Source: Alphaproteobacteria bacterium (GTDB lineage Bacteria; Pseudomonadota; Alphaproteobacteria; Rhizobiales; Xanthobacteraceae). Taken from it: a stretch of 10,594 nt of DNA. The notes beneath the pieces are model-generated. The model was not told where the DNA came from. It searched no databases and saw only the letters and a list, made by a program, of their open reading frames with translations. Shown here piece after piece: positions 1 through 8,569 of the stretch. Numbering within the stretch: position 1 is the stretch's first letter; every line of letters begins with the position of its first letter. The position numbers and the translations under genes were made by a program. The DNA is taken from positions 1 to 10,594 of the forward strand of contig VAZQ01000011.1 of the NCBI GenBank assembly GCA_005883115.1, in the 5' to 3' direction.

Positions 1-570
1 GGGCGCGAGCTGGGATTTCCTACGGCCAATCTGCACCTCGATCCGGGCTGCGGCCTCAAGCACGGCATCTACGCGGTGCGGGTGGGCGTGGGCGAGCGCA
101 GTTATGACGGGGTAGCCAGCTTCGGGCGGCGCCCGACGTTCGACCAGGGCACGGTGCTGCTCGAACCTTTCCTGTTCGATTTTTCCGACGACCTTTACGG
201 CGAGGAGATCGACGTCGCCTTCATCGATTGGATCAGGCAGGAGCTCAAATTCGACCGCGTCGAAGATCTCGTACGCCGCATGAACGAGGATGCGAAGCTC
301 ACGCGCGTGGCGCTCGCAGCGATGCCGGACGCCTTCCCTCGTCTCGGACCGGCGTGCCGTCGTCATCCCCCGAGGCCTGCGCGCGGCCGGACCACTCCTT
401 GCTCACGCCGGCCGCGAGCACAGCGAGCGCGACGAGTGAGGCGAGCCGGCGCCAGCCGATCGCCTGTCCAATCTGCATCGCGACCGCCAGCAGCTTGGGG
501 TCGAACAAACTGCTTTGGCGGGTGGCGAGCTCGATCCGCGCGCGCTCCATGTTGCGCCGACGGATCATGA
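1..570 (+). CDS. ribF: Bifunctional riboflavin kinase/FAD synthetase, C-terminal part (5' truncated by window edge)
   Basis: The reading frame is open from base 1, so the N-terminal FAD synthetase (adenylyltransferase) domain lies outside the window. What remains is the riboflavin kinase domain, which phosphorylates riboflavin to FMN in the cytoplasm. Visible family motifs, in order, are GRELGFPTANL at the window edge (the ATP/Mg-binding PTAN loop), GIYAVRV, GVASFGRRPTF, and LLEPFLFDF followed by DLYG; the Glu at visible codon 55 is the expected catalytic base. The kinase domain ends near the helix with KLTRVALAAMPDAFPRL, around base 350, where RibF proteins normally stop. Here the frame continues for about 70 more codons to the TGA at 568-570. 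That tail is Arg/Pro/Ala-rich, resembles no domain, and lies antisense to the convergent holin-family gene, so it is probably non-native sequence after loss of the original stop. The identification is very secure; the biological 3' end is not. Confidence 0.93.
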   Translation, partial: GRELGFPTANLHLDPGCGLKHGIYAVRVGVGERSYDGVASFGRRPTFDQGTVLLEPFLFDFSDDLYGEEIDVAFIDWIRQELKFDRVEDLVRRMNEDAKLTRVALAAMPDAFPRLGPACRRHPPRPARGRTTPCSRRPRAQRARRVRRAGASRSPVQSASRPPAAWGRTNCFGGWRARSARAPCCADGS

Positions 571-808
571 CGGCGGCGAGCAGCGCGATCAGCGCGATCA
601 GCGCGAATCCGCAACCGATCACCACGCCGGCGATCAAGCCGTCATAAAGTTCTGCGAGCCAGACGAAGAGCGCGACCAGGAGAAAGATCGCCGCACCGGC
701 GGCGGCAACTCCCGCGATGATGGCGCAGGTCAGGACGGCGGCGCTGAGCCCGGTTCGAACTTGGGCCTTGAGCGCGAAGTACCGCAGCCAACCGCGCATA
801 CCTGCCAC
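299..808 (-). CDS. Phage holin family (Holin-X / superfamily III-like) membrane protein
   Basis: A 169-residue protein from a GTG start (an ATG three codons in, at 799, is an alternative; neither has a strong Shine-Dalgarno). A short basic N-terminus is followed by two long hydrophobic segments, about residues 20-48 and 58-82, separated by a short loop (ELYDG) and ended by the basic stop-transfer RRR. A third hydrophobic stretch lies near residues 128-144. This is the layout of the small putative holin family (PF07332) widespread in alphaproteobacteria, where it is a chromosomal envelope protein of unknown role, not a phage lysis gene; no phage genes are nearby. It lies 37 bases downstream of the DUF883 gene on the same strand, so the two are probably co-transcribed. 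The last ~20-40 residues, after KEWSGRAQASGDDDG, are low in family character and overlap ribF, so the true end may be earlier in relatives. Family assignment comes from topology and recall of homologues. Confidence 0.75.
   Translation of the reverse strand: MAGMRGWLRYFALKAQVRTGLSAAVLTCAIIAGVAAAGAAIFLLVALFVWLAELYDGLIAGVVIGCGFALIALIALLAAVMIRRRNMERARIELATRQSSLFDPKLLAVAMQIGQAIGWRRLASLVALAVLAAGVSKEWSGRAQASGDDDGTPVRDEGRRPASLRAPRA
581..607. repeat. Short 9-bp tandem repeat inside the holin-family gene
   Basis: The unit CAGCGCGAT occurs at 581-589 and 590-598 and, with its last base changed, at 599-607. On the minus strand it encodes repeated Ile-Ala-Leu within the second membrane segment of the holin-family protein. 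The 9-base period keeps the frame, so length changes would lengthen or shorten the helix by whole turns without breaking the gene. Confidence 0.7.
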
Positions 809-845
809 TCATCGACACCGCAAGCGGCGAGGCATGGCAGTCGAA

Positions 846-1241
846 CTACCTGCGCCACATCGCGCCGAACAGGAATCCGATTCCGAGCGCAACGGCGAGC
901 GTCGTGTAGGGCCGGGTCTTGAGCGATTCGTCGATCGCACCAATCATCCTGTCGCCGGCCTCTTGTACGGCGTCGACGGCTTCTTGGCCCTTGGCGCTGA
1001 CGTCGGAAACGACGTCCTCGACGTTTGACTTCGCGCGCGCCCAGGCCGCGGTGCCCTTGGCCGCAAAGATGTCGGTGATCTGCGAAGCGAGCCGCGTCAC
1101 ATCATCGCGCAACGCTTGCAGATCCGCCTGGATATCCTCGCTCGCAGCGGAGGCGGCTCTGCCGCTCTCGCGTGCCGCATCCTTGGCGTCTCGCGCCGTC
1201 TCCCGAACCGTGTCTCTGATCGTGCTGGAAGGGCTCGACAT
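846..1241 (-). CDS. DUF883 family protein (ElaB/YqjD/YgaM-like), C-terminal membrane anchor
   Basis: A 131-residue protein. Residues 1-105 are a charged, Ala-rich amphipathic helical region (repeated RETARDAKDAARESG-like stretches, then IQADLQALRDDVTRLASQI), probably coiled coil. The C-terminus is a single membrane segment, about 112-128, with small residues (ALGIGFLFGAMW) and a terminal Arg-Arg: the hallmark of the DUF883/ElaB-YqjD family. E. coli YqjD and ElaB are inner-membrane proteins that bind ribosomes in stationary phase; whether this homologue does so is unknown. The ATG is well supported by GGAGGA five bases upstream. A perfect EcfG-type promoter lies about 43 bases upstream, matching the stress or stationary-phase expression known for the family. 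The holin-family gene follows after 37 bases. Family assignment is firm, molecular role is not. Confidence 0.88.
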   Translation of the reverse strand: MSSPSSTIRDTVRETARDAKDAARESGRAASAASEDIQADLQALRDDVTRLASQITDIFAAKGTAAWARAKSNVEDVVSDVSAKGQEAVDAVQEAGDRMIGAIDESLKTRPYTTLAVALGIGFLFGAMWRR

Positions 1242-1246
1242 TTACG

Positions 1247-1252
1247 TCCTCC
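1247..1252 (-). promoter_or_regulatory. Shine-Dalgarno site of the DUF883 gene
   Basis: Read on the minus strand this is GGAGGA, with a five-base spacer to the ATG at 1241. It is one of the strongest ribosome-binding sites in the window and fixes the start of the DUF883 gene. Confidence 0.8.
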
Positions 1253-1284
1253 ACTCTGACCTGAGAAATATTCGCCGTGCCGCC

Positions 1285-1309
1285 AACGGGGCGCAAGGGA
1301 AAAAGTTCC
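1285..1309 (-). promoter_or_regulatory. Predicted EcfG (alphaproteobacterial general stress sigma factor) promoter
   Basis: Read on the minus strand, GGAAC (1309-1305) is followed by exactly 16 bases and then CGTT (1288-1285). This matches the established EcfG consensus GGAAC-N16/17-CGTT without a mismatch. The expected transcription start is about 6-8 bases downstream, giving a leader of roughly 36 bases before the DUF883 ATG at 1241 with its strong ribosome-binding site. It sits in the 85-base gap between the broken AI-2E gene and the DUF883 gene, pointing at DUF883 and the holin-family gene. Position, orientation and target family all fit; there is no expression evidence. Confidence 0.8.
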
Positions 1310-1326
1310 GCCTGGGCGCGAGCTTG

Positions 1327-2480
1327 TCAGTCCGGCAGCTTACTCTCGTCCGGGGGAAAAAGATGCGTCATCGTGACCAGGATCACGATGGTCAAGGGCA
1401 CAGCGAGGAACGCCCCCATCGGACCCCACAGCCACGCCCAAAACGCCAGTGCCAGCAGGACCGCGAGCGGATTGAGCGTGAGCCGATGCCCCAAAACGGT
1501 TGGAGTGATGAACTGGCCTTCTATCGTCGCCGCGCCGACGAATGCCGCCGGCGGCACGAGCGCATAGCCAAGCGAGGGAAAACTTACGAGCCCAACGCCG
1601 AGCAGGATCAGCGTCGTGCAGGCCGCGCCGATATAGGGAATGTAATTGAGCGTCATGGCTATGAGTCCCAAGATGATCGGGTTTGGCAAGCCGAACAGCC
1701 ACGCCCCGAGCCCGACCACCACGCCCAAGCAAAAGTTGATGATCGTCACGGTCGCGACGTAAGTCGCAAGATGCTCCTCGATGTCGTTAGCGATGCGGAT
1801 GAAGCGGAGCTTGCCCTCGCGGGTGGTGAAGAACGACGCCATGTACCTGCGGAAATCGATCTGCGTGGCAAGAAAGAAGATGAGCGTCACGAAGAACAGC
1901 GTCACCTGCATCAGCGCCGGCGTGTGACGATGGATAGTTGAGATGGCTCAACCGCGACTGCGTTGCCCGACGGCAGCACGACGTCCTGCAGCTCGCGCAA
2001 CGCCGACAACGGACGGTCGAGCACGTAGAGCTTCTGCTTGATCGTGGCGCCGAACTCAGGCGCCCTGGTGATCCACTCGCTGACCGGCCTCGAGAGCAAG
2101 GTCACGGCGGTCCCCCCAAGGCCGAGAAGAAGCGCTCCGAGCACGATGGCGGTCGCCCACGGCGACACGCGATGGCGCGCCACCGCTTTGACGATGGGCG
2201 CAAGCGTCGTGCCGATCACCAGCGCCGCCACCACCGGCAGCAAGACCGGACGGCAGAAGTAAAGGGACATCCCGAGCAACAGAACGAAGATGCCGACGGT
2301 TGCCACGCGCGCGGCCACCGTCCAGATGTCCTCGATTGATTCGGGCGGTTCTGGATCTTTGACGCCGAGTGCGTCGCCCTTCTCACGACGCGCGCGCAAA
2401 AACTCCACTTTCGCCTCCACGACGTCTGCAAAGCTCAACGCGAGATTGCGAGCCGAGTTCCCGCCGCGTCGCATTAGCAC
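1327..2480 (-). pseudogene. AI-2E family transporter (UPF0118/DUF20), split by a frameshift
   Basis: Two adjacent minus-strand frames together make one AI-2E family membrane transporter of about 380 residues. The first (GTG at 2480, or ATG at 2474, to TGA at 1911-1913) has a charged N-terminus and the first hydrophobic segments (GIFVLLLGMSLYF, then LPVVAALVIGTTLAPIV and AIVLGALLLGLGG). The second (ATG 1911 to 1327) carries the conserved C-terminal half: FFVTLIFFLATQ, GAWLFGLPNP, MTLNYIPYIGA, EGQFITPTVLGHRLTLNPL and WGPMGAFLAVPLTI. The break lies near 1920-1935. After ...SQLSIVT the first frame reads RRR-stop, while the other frame gives TPALMQVTLFF, the expected continuation. Removing two bases of the local ACAC would restore it. 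The family includes putative AI-2 exporters (E. coli TqsA), but most members have unknown substrates. Stop and start overlap as TGATG, yet the second frame has no Shine-Dalgarno, so two coupled genes are unlikely. Upstream the frame stays open to 2570 without an ATG, so the true start is uncertain. Confidence 0.85.
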
Positions 2481-2704
2481 GTCGGGAAGCGCCGCGGCGC
2501 CTTGCGCCGCAAGCGCGGCCTTTTCCGCTCGCAGGCGATTTGCTAGGACGGCGCCACGATGGCATGCGTTTTATGTGTTGCTTTGCCCGGCTCGACCACG
2601 CGGCGAATTATGGGCCTGCCCTGCACTTGACCATTGCGCTGGCGGGTCTTGCGCTGGCGAGTCCTTAGTTGCCACCCAATTCCGGCTAGACTGCCCATAC
2701 GATC
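2481..2704. promoter_or_regulatory. Divergent intergenic region between the AI-2E gene and ileS
   Basis: This 224-base gap should hold the ileS promoter and any promoter of the AI-2E gene. Candidate sigma-70 pieces on the plus strand are TTGACC at 2627-2632 and TAGACT at 2687-2692, but neither has a convincing partner at proper spacing. There is no good Shine-Dalgarno just before the ileS ATG. A perfect 12-bp palindrome, GCGCCGCGGCGC, lies at 2489-2500, next to the short hairpin CTTGCG-C-CGCAAG at 2501-2513. Both fall in a stretch that may be N-terminal coding sequence of the AI-2E gene, so they may have no regulatory role. No T-box or other leader structure was recognised. Confidence 0.35.
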
Positions 2705-5713
<3,009 letters not shown>

Positions 5714-5718
5714 AAACG

Positions 5719-6264
5719 GTGACGGAACCCCTCGGCGTGCAGATGCAATCGCGCGGCTCTTTTGCTTGGGGGCCACTCACGCGATTCGCGCTCGCCGTCG
5801 CCGCGGCCACGGCGGTTGTCGATCAGGCGGCCAAGCTCTGGCTCCTGTTCGGCTTCGATCTCCCTGCGCGCGGCATCGTGCGGCTCACCCCGTTTCTCGA
5901 TCTGGTGCTCACCTGGAACACCGGCATCAGCTACGGGCTGTTCCGGCAGCAGGGGCCGTTCGGGCAAGGGGCGCTGCTGGCGCTCAAGGCGGTCGCGGTG
6001 GTTTTGCTGTGGATTTGGCTGGCGCGCACCTCTTCGCGGCTCGCGGCGCTTAGCCTCGGGCTCATTATCGGGGGGGCGATCGGCAACGCCATCGACCGCC
6101 TTGCCTATGGGGCGGTCGCCGATTTCGTGCTCTTCCACGTCACCACGGCGACTTTCAGCTTCAATTGGTACGTTTTTAACCTCGCCGACGTCGCCATCGT
6201 CGCCGGGGTGATCGGGCTCCTGTTCGAAACCCTGATCGGCACCGGCGCCGCAAAAGCGCCCTGA
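5719..6264 (+). CDS. lspA: Lipoprotein signal peptidase (signal peptidase II)
   Basis: An inner-membrane aspartyl peptidase that removes signal peptides from prolipoproteins after diacylglyceryl modification. With the GTG at 5719 the protein has 181 residues. It shows the four membrane segments of the family (about 22-44, 85-102, 108-127 and 155-172), DQAAKLW after the first, NTGISYGLF at 67-75, and the two catalytic aspartates in GGAIGNAIDR (Asp126) and FNLADVAI (Asp157). The 5719 start is preferred because GGAG at 5707-5710 sits eight bases upstream. Alternatives are GTG 5710, which overlaps the ileS TGA as GTGA, ATG 5743 (173 residues, closer to the usual family length, but without a Shine-Dalgarno) and ATG 5683. 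Close coupling to ileS indicates co-transcription, as in many Proteobacteria. The same frame is open back to 5593 inside ileS, but that part looks like shadow sequence. Confidence 0.93.
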   Translation: MTEPLGVQMQSRGSFAWGPLTRFALAVAAATAVVDQAAKLWLLFGFDLPARGIVRLTPFLDLVLTWNTGISYGLFRQQGPFGQGALLALKAVAVVLLWIWLARTSSRLAALSLGLIIGGAIGNAIDRLAYGAVADFVLFHVTTATFSFNWYVFNLADVAIVAGVIGLLFETLIGTGAAKAP

Positions 6265-6289
6265 TCCTGGCCACAATGCCCCCTGGGGA

Positions 6290-6308
6290 GACGGCACATT
6301 TCGCCGTC
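6290..6308 (+). terminator. Small GC-rich hairpin between lspA and the next gene
   Basis: GACGGC (6290-6295) pairs perfectly with GCCGTC (6303-6308) across a seven-base loop, 25 bases after the lspA stop and just before the next ribosome-binding site. No run of T follows, so it is not a convincing intrinsic terminator. It might be a weak terminator or an RNA processing or stability element. Confidence 0.3.
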
Positions 6309-6325
6309 ATTTGAAGGGGATAGCT

Positions 6326-7030
6326 ATGCGGGAGCGACATCCGGGGAGGCTGCGGCGCGTTGCTGCCGCCGCGGCCGTCACGCTGGCCATCGCAATCGCG
6401 TGGAGCGCGGGCTGCGCACGCGCGGCGGATGACGACGACGAGGACGTTCCGCTGGACACCAAGCTGCTTCGCCAGTTCATGAAAGATTTGGGGCTGCGCA
6501 GGGACGGCCAGGAAGGCATCGACTACCGCGAGCGCGCGCCGCTCGTCGTGCCGCCCACCCGCGACCTGCCACCGCCGCGCAGCGAAGACGAGGTTGCGGC
6601 CAAAACGCCGGCGTGGCCCAAGGACCCCGACGCCAGACGCCGCAAGGAGGCAACCGCAGCCGAGAGGGCACGGCTCAAGGGCAATTTCTCCGTGGAAGAG
6701 GACATGCGTGCGTTGCGGCCGGACGAACTCGACAAGCCGGGCCGCGCGGCCAAAGCGAGCAACGAGAAGGGCACCGTCGAGGAGGCCCAGCGTCCCATGA
6801 TGCCCTCGGACCTCGGCACCAAAACCAAAAAGCTCTGGGGCTCGGTGCTTTCGACCTTCGGCTCATCGCAGCCGGAGGAGGCGCCGTTCACCGGCGAGCC
6901 GCCGCGCGAGGCGATGACTGCGCCGCCCGCCGGCTATCAGACGCCCTCGCCGAATTACCCGTACGGGGTCGGCATCCAGGACAAGCGCAAGGCCTCGACG
7001 CTCGAGGAGCGGCTCGAGGGCCGCCAGTAA
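6326..7030 (+). CDS. Exported protein of unknown function
   Basis: A 234-residue protein. The ATG at 6326 is chosen over a TTG at 6311 because the Shine-Dalgarno GAAGGGGA (6313-6320) lies five bases upstream. An Arg-rich n-region (residues 1-11) and an Ala-rich hydrophobic core (12-28) form a signal peptide. ARA at 31-33 followed by ADDDDED is a good signal peptidase I site. SAGC ending at Cys30 resembles a lipobox but lacks the usual Leu at -3. The mature part is hydrophilic, very acidic at first, then Pro- and Lys/Arg/Glu-rich, with no other Cys and no recognisable catalytic motif. KLLRQFMKDLGLRRDG at about 46-61 looks like a helix, and much of the rest is probably disordered. I do not recognise a named family. 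Its place between lspA and the M16 peptidase pair suggests an envelope role, but that is only context. Confidence 0.8.
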   Translation: MRERHPGRLRRVAAAAAVTLAIAIAWSAGCARAADDDDEDVPLDTKLLRQFMKDLGLRRDGQEGIDYRERAPLVVPPTRDLPPPRSEDEVAAKTPAWPKDPDARRRKEATAAERARLKGNFSVEEDMRALRPDELDKPGRAAKASNEKGTVEEAQRPMMPSDLGTKTKKLWGSVLSTFGSSQPEEAPFTGEPPREAMTAPPAGYQTPSPNYPYGVGIQDKRKASTLEERLEGRQ

Positions 7031-7041
7031 TTGCGGCTCTC

Positions 7042-7070
7042 GCCGCTATCGCGGCTCGGCCGGAATGACG
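7042..7070 (+). repeat. Hairpin plus possible repeat fragment downstream of the exported protein gene
   Basis: Twelve bases after the stop codon, GCCGC (7042-7046) pairs with GCGGC (7051-7055) around TATC, followed by CGGAATGACGG (7061-7071). The latter string resembles dispersed extragenic repeats common in rhizobial genomes, but only one copy is in this window. No T-run follows, so a terminator role is doubtful. The rest of the gap to 7210 shows no clear promoter. Confidence 0.3.
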
Positions 7071-7210
7071 GACTGAAAATATTGCAATGGCGGGAACTTT
7101 CCGCGACAAGACGCCCCATCCACATTTGAGCCCAGCCAGTTGAGGTTTGCGCTCGCGTTCCCTCGCCGGAACGTGCATCGTGGGGGCGACAATCCCACGA
7201 AAGCAAGCTC

Positions 7211-8569
7211 GTGCCCTATAGACTGATCCTGTCCATTGCCGCGCTGGCCGCCGCACTGCTCGCCGCTCCCGCGCAAGCCGGCATCGGTGCCCAAGTCACC
7301 AACTTCACGCTGGCGAACGGTCTCGAGGTCGTGGTGATTCCCGATCATCGCGCGCCGGTCGTCACGCATATGGTCTGGTACAAAGTCGGCTCGGCCGATG
7401 AGACGCCGGGCAAGTCGGGGCTTGCTCACTTCCTCGAACATCTCATGTTCAAGGGCACGGCCAAAAATCCCCTGGGACGCTTCTCGCAGGTCGTGGCCAC
7501 CATCGGCGGGCAGGAGAACGCCTTCACCGCCGCTGACTACACCGGCTATTTCCAGCGCGTGCCGCGCGACGAGCTCAAGCAGATGATGGAGTTCGAGGCC
7601 GACCGCATGACCGGATTGGTGCTTACCGACGACGTGGTGCGACCCGAGCTCAACGTCGTTCTCGAAGAACACAACATGCGCGTCGGCAACAATCCCGCCG
7701 CGCGGCTCGGGGAGCAGATGGACGCCGCGCTCTATCTCAACCATCCCTACGGGCGCCCGGTGATTGGCTGGCGCCAGGAAATCGAACAGCTCGACCGCGA
7801 GGGCGCTCTAGAGTTCTACCGGCGTTTCTACACGCCCAACAACGCAATCCTCGTCATCGCCGGCGACGTGACGCCCGAGGAGGCCCGCACGCTTGCGCAA
7901 GAGACCTTCGGCCAGGTGCCCCGCGTTGCCGAGGTTAAGCCGCGGATTCGCCCGCAGGAGCCGGTGCAGGAGGCGGCCCGCACCGTCACGCTCGCCGATG
8001 CGCGCGTCACCCAGCCGAGTCTCAGCCGTTATTATCTCGTTCCCTCGAGCACGAGCGCGCGGCCGGGCGAGAGCGAAGCGCTCGATGTGCTCGCGCACAT
8101 TCTCGGCCGCGGCGAGAACAGCCGTCTCTATCAGGTGCTGGTCATCGGCAAGGGGCTCGCGATCAACGCGGGCGCGAGTTACGACGGCATCGCCGTCGAC
8201 CATACGCGCTTGAGCGTTTACGCCACGCCCAAACCCGAAGTGAGCCTGCCGCAGCTCGAACAGGCGATCGACGCCGTGCTCGCCGACGTCGTCGAGAACG
8301 GCGTCACCGCCGAGGAGCTCGAGCGCTCCAAGAACCGGATGATCGCCGACGCGATCTACGCCAACGACAATCAGCGGGCGCTGGCGCAGTGGTACGGCGC
8401 CGCGCTGGCGACCGGTGCGAGCGTCGAGCAGGTGCGCACCTGGCCCGACCGCATCCGGCCGGTCAGCGCACAGGCGGTGCAGGACGCCGCCCGCCGCTGG
8501 CTCGACAAGCGCCACTCGGTGACCGGCTATCTCGTCAAGGACACCCACGCCCAGGAGAAGCGCTCGTGA
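7211..8569 (+). CDS. M16 family zinc metallopeptidase, catalytic subunit type
   Basis: A 452-residue M16 (pitrilysin/processing-peptidase family, M16B-like) protease from a GTG start. A signal peptide (hydrophobic stretch 5-20, cleavage after AQA at 21-23) sends it to the periplasm. The inverted zinc motif HFLEH is intact at residues 73-77 (zinc ligands His73 and His77, catalytic Glu76), and the third ligand is likely Glu153 in VVLEEHNMR. The YGRPVIGW segment, FYTPNNAILVIAGDV and the C-terminal M16 domain with GRGENSRLYQ follow. In that last region the family's GLAY motif reads GLAI, so the tyrosine of the R/Y pair is missing. The next gene lacks the zinc site but has GLAY, so the two are complementary, like the Sphingomonas SPH2681/SPH2682 heterodimer. 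Its stop overlaps the next start. The Shine-Dalgarno at 7211 is weak, so the exact start is less certain. Substrate unknown. Confidence 0.92.
   Translation: MPYRLILSIAALAAALLAAPAQAGIGAQVTNFTLANGLEVVVIPDHRAPVVTHMVWYKVGSADETPGKSGLAHFLEHLMFKGTAKNPLGRFSQVVATIGGQENAFTAADYTGYFQRVPRDELKQMMEFEADRMTGLVLTDDVVRPELNVVLEEHNMRVGNNPAARLGEQMDAALYLNHPYGRPVIGWRQEIEQLDREGALEFYRRFYTPNNAILVIAGDVTPEEARTLAQETFGQVPRVAEVKPRIRPQEPVQEAARTVTLADARVTQPSLSRYYLVPSSTSARPGESEALDVLAHILGRGENSRLYQVLVIGKGLAINAGASYDGIAVDHTRLSVYATPKPEVSLPQLEQAIDAVLADVVENGVTAEELERSKNRMIADAIYANDNQRALAQWYGAALATGASVEQVRTWPDRIRPVSAQAVQDAARRWLDKRHSVTGYLVKDTHAQEKRS
8553..8557 (+). promoter_or_regulatory. Shine-Dalgarno site deciding the start of the second M16 gene
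   Basis: AGGAG lies eight bases before the GTG at 8566, inside the end of the first M16 gene. It supports GTG 8566, which overlaps the upstream TGA (8567-8569) as GTGA, over the much longer open frame that begins at 8389. The GTG start also directly yields a signal peptide. Confidence 0.7.

Noticed and set aside
299..808. Holin-family gene as a sign of a prophage.
   Set aside because: No endolysin, tail, capsid or integrase genes are nearby. The family is a common chromosomal membrane protein in alphaproteobacteria and sits behind a stress promoter.
1909..1913. TGATG overlap as evidence for two translationally coupled genes in the AI-2E region.
   Set aside because: The second half has no Shine-Dalgarno, and both halves align as one continuous transporter, so a frameshift is the simpler reading.
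919..1941. Plus-strand open frame of 340 codons across the DUF883 and AI-2E genes.
   Set aside because: It is antisense to two recognised genes, spans their intergenic promoter, and its sequence has no family character.
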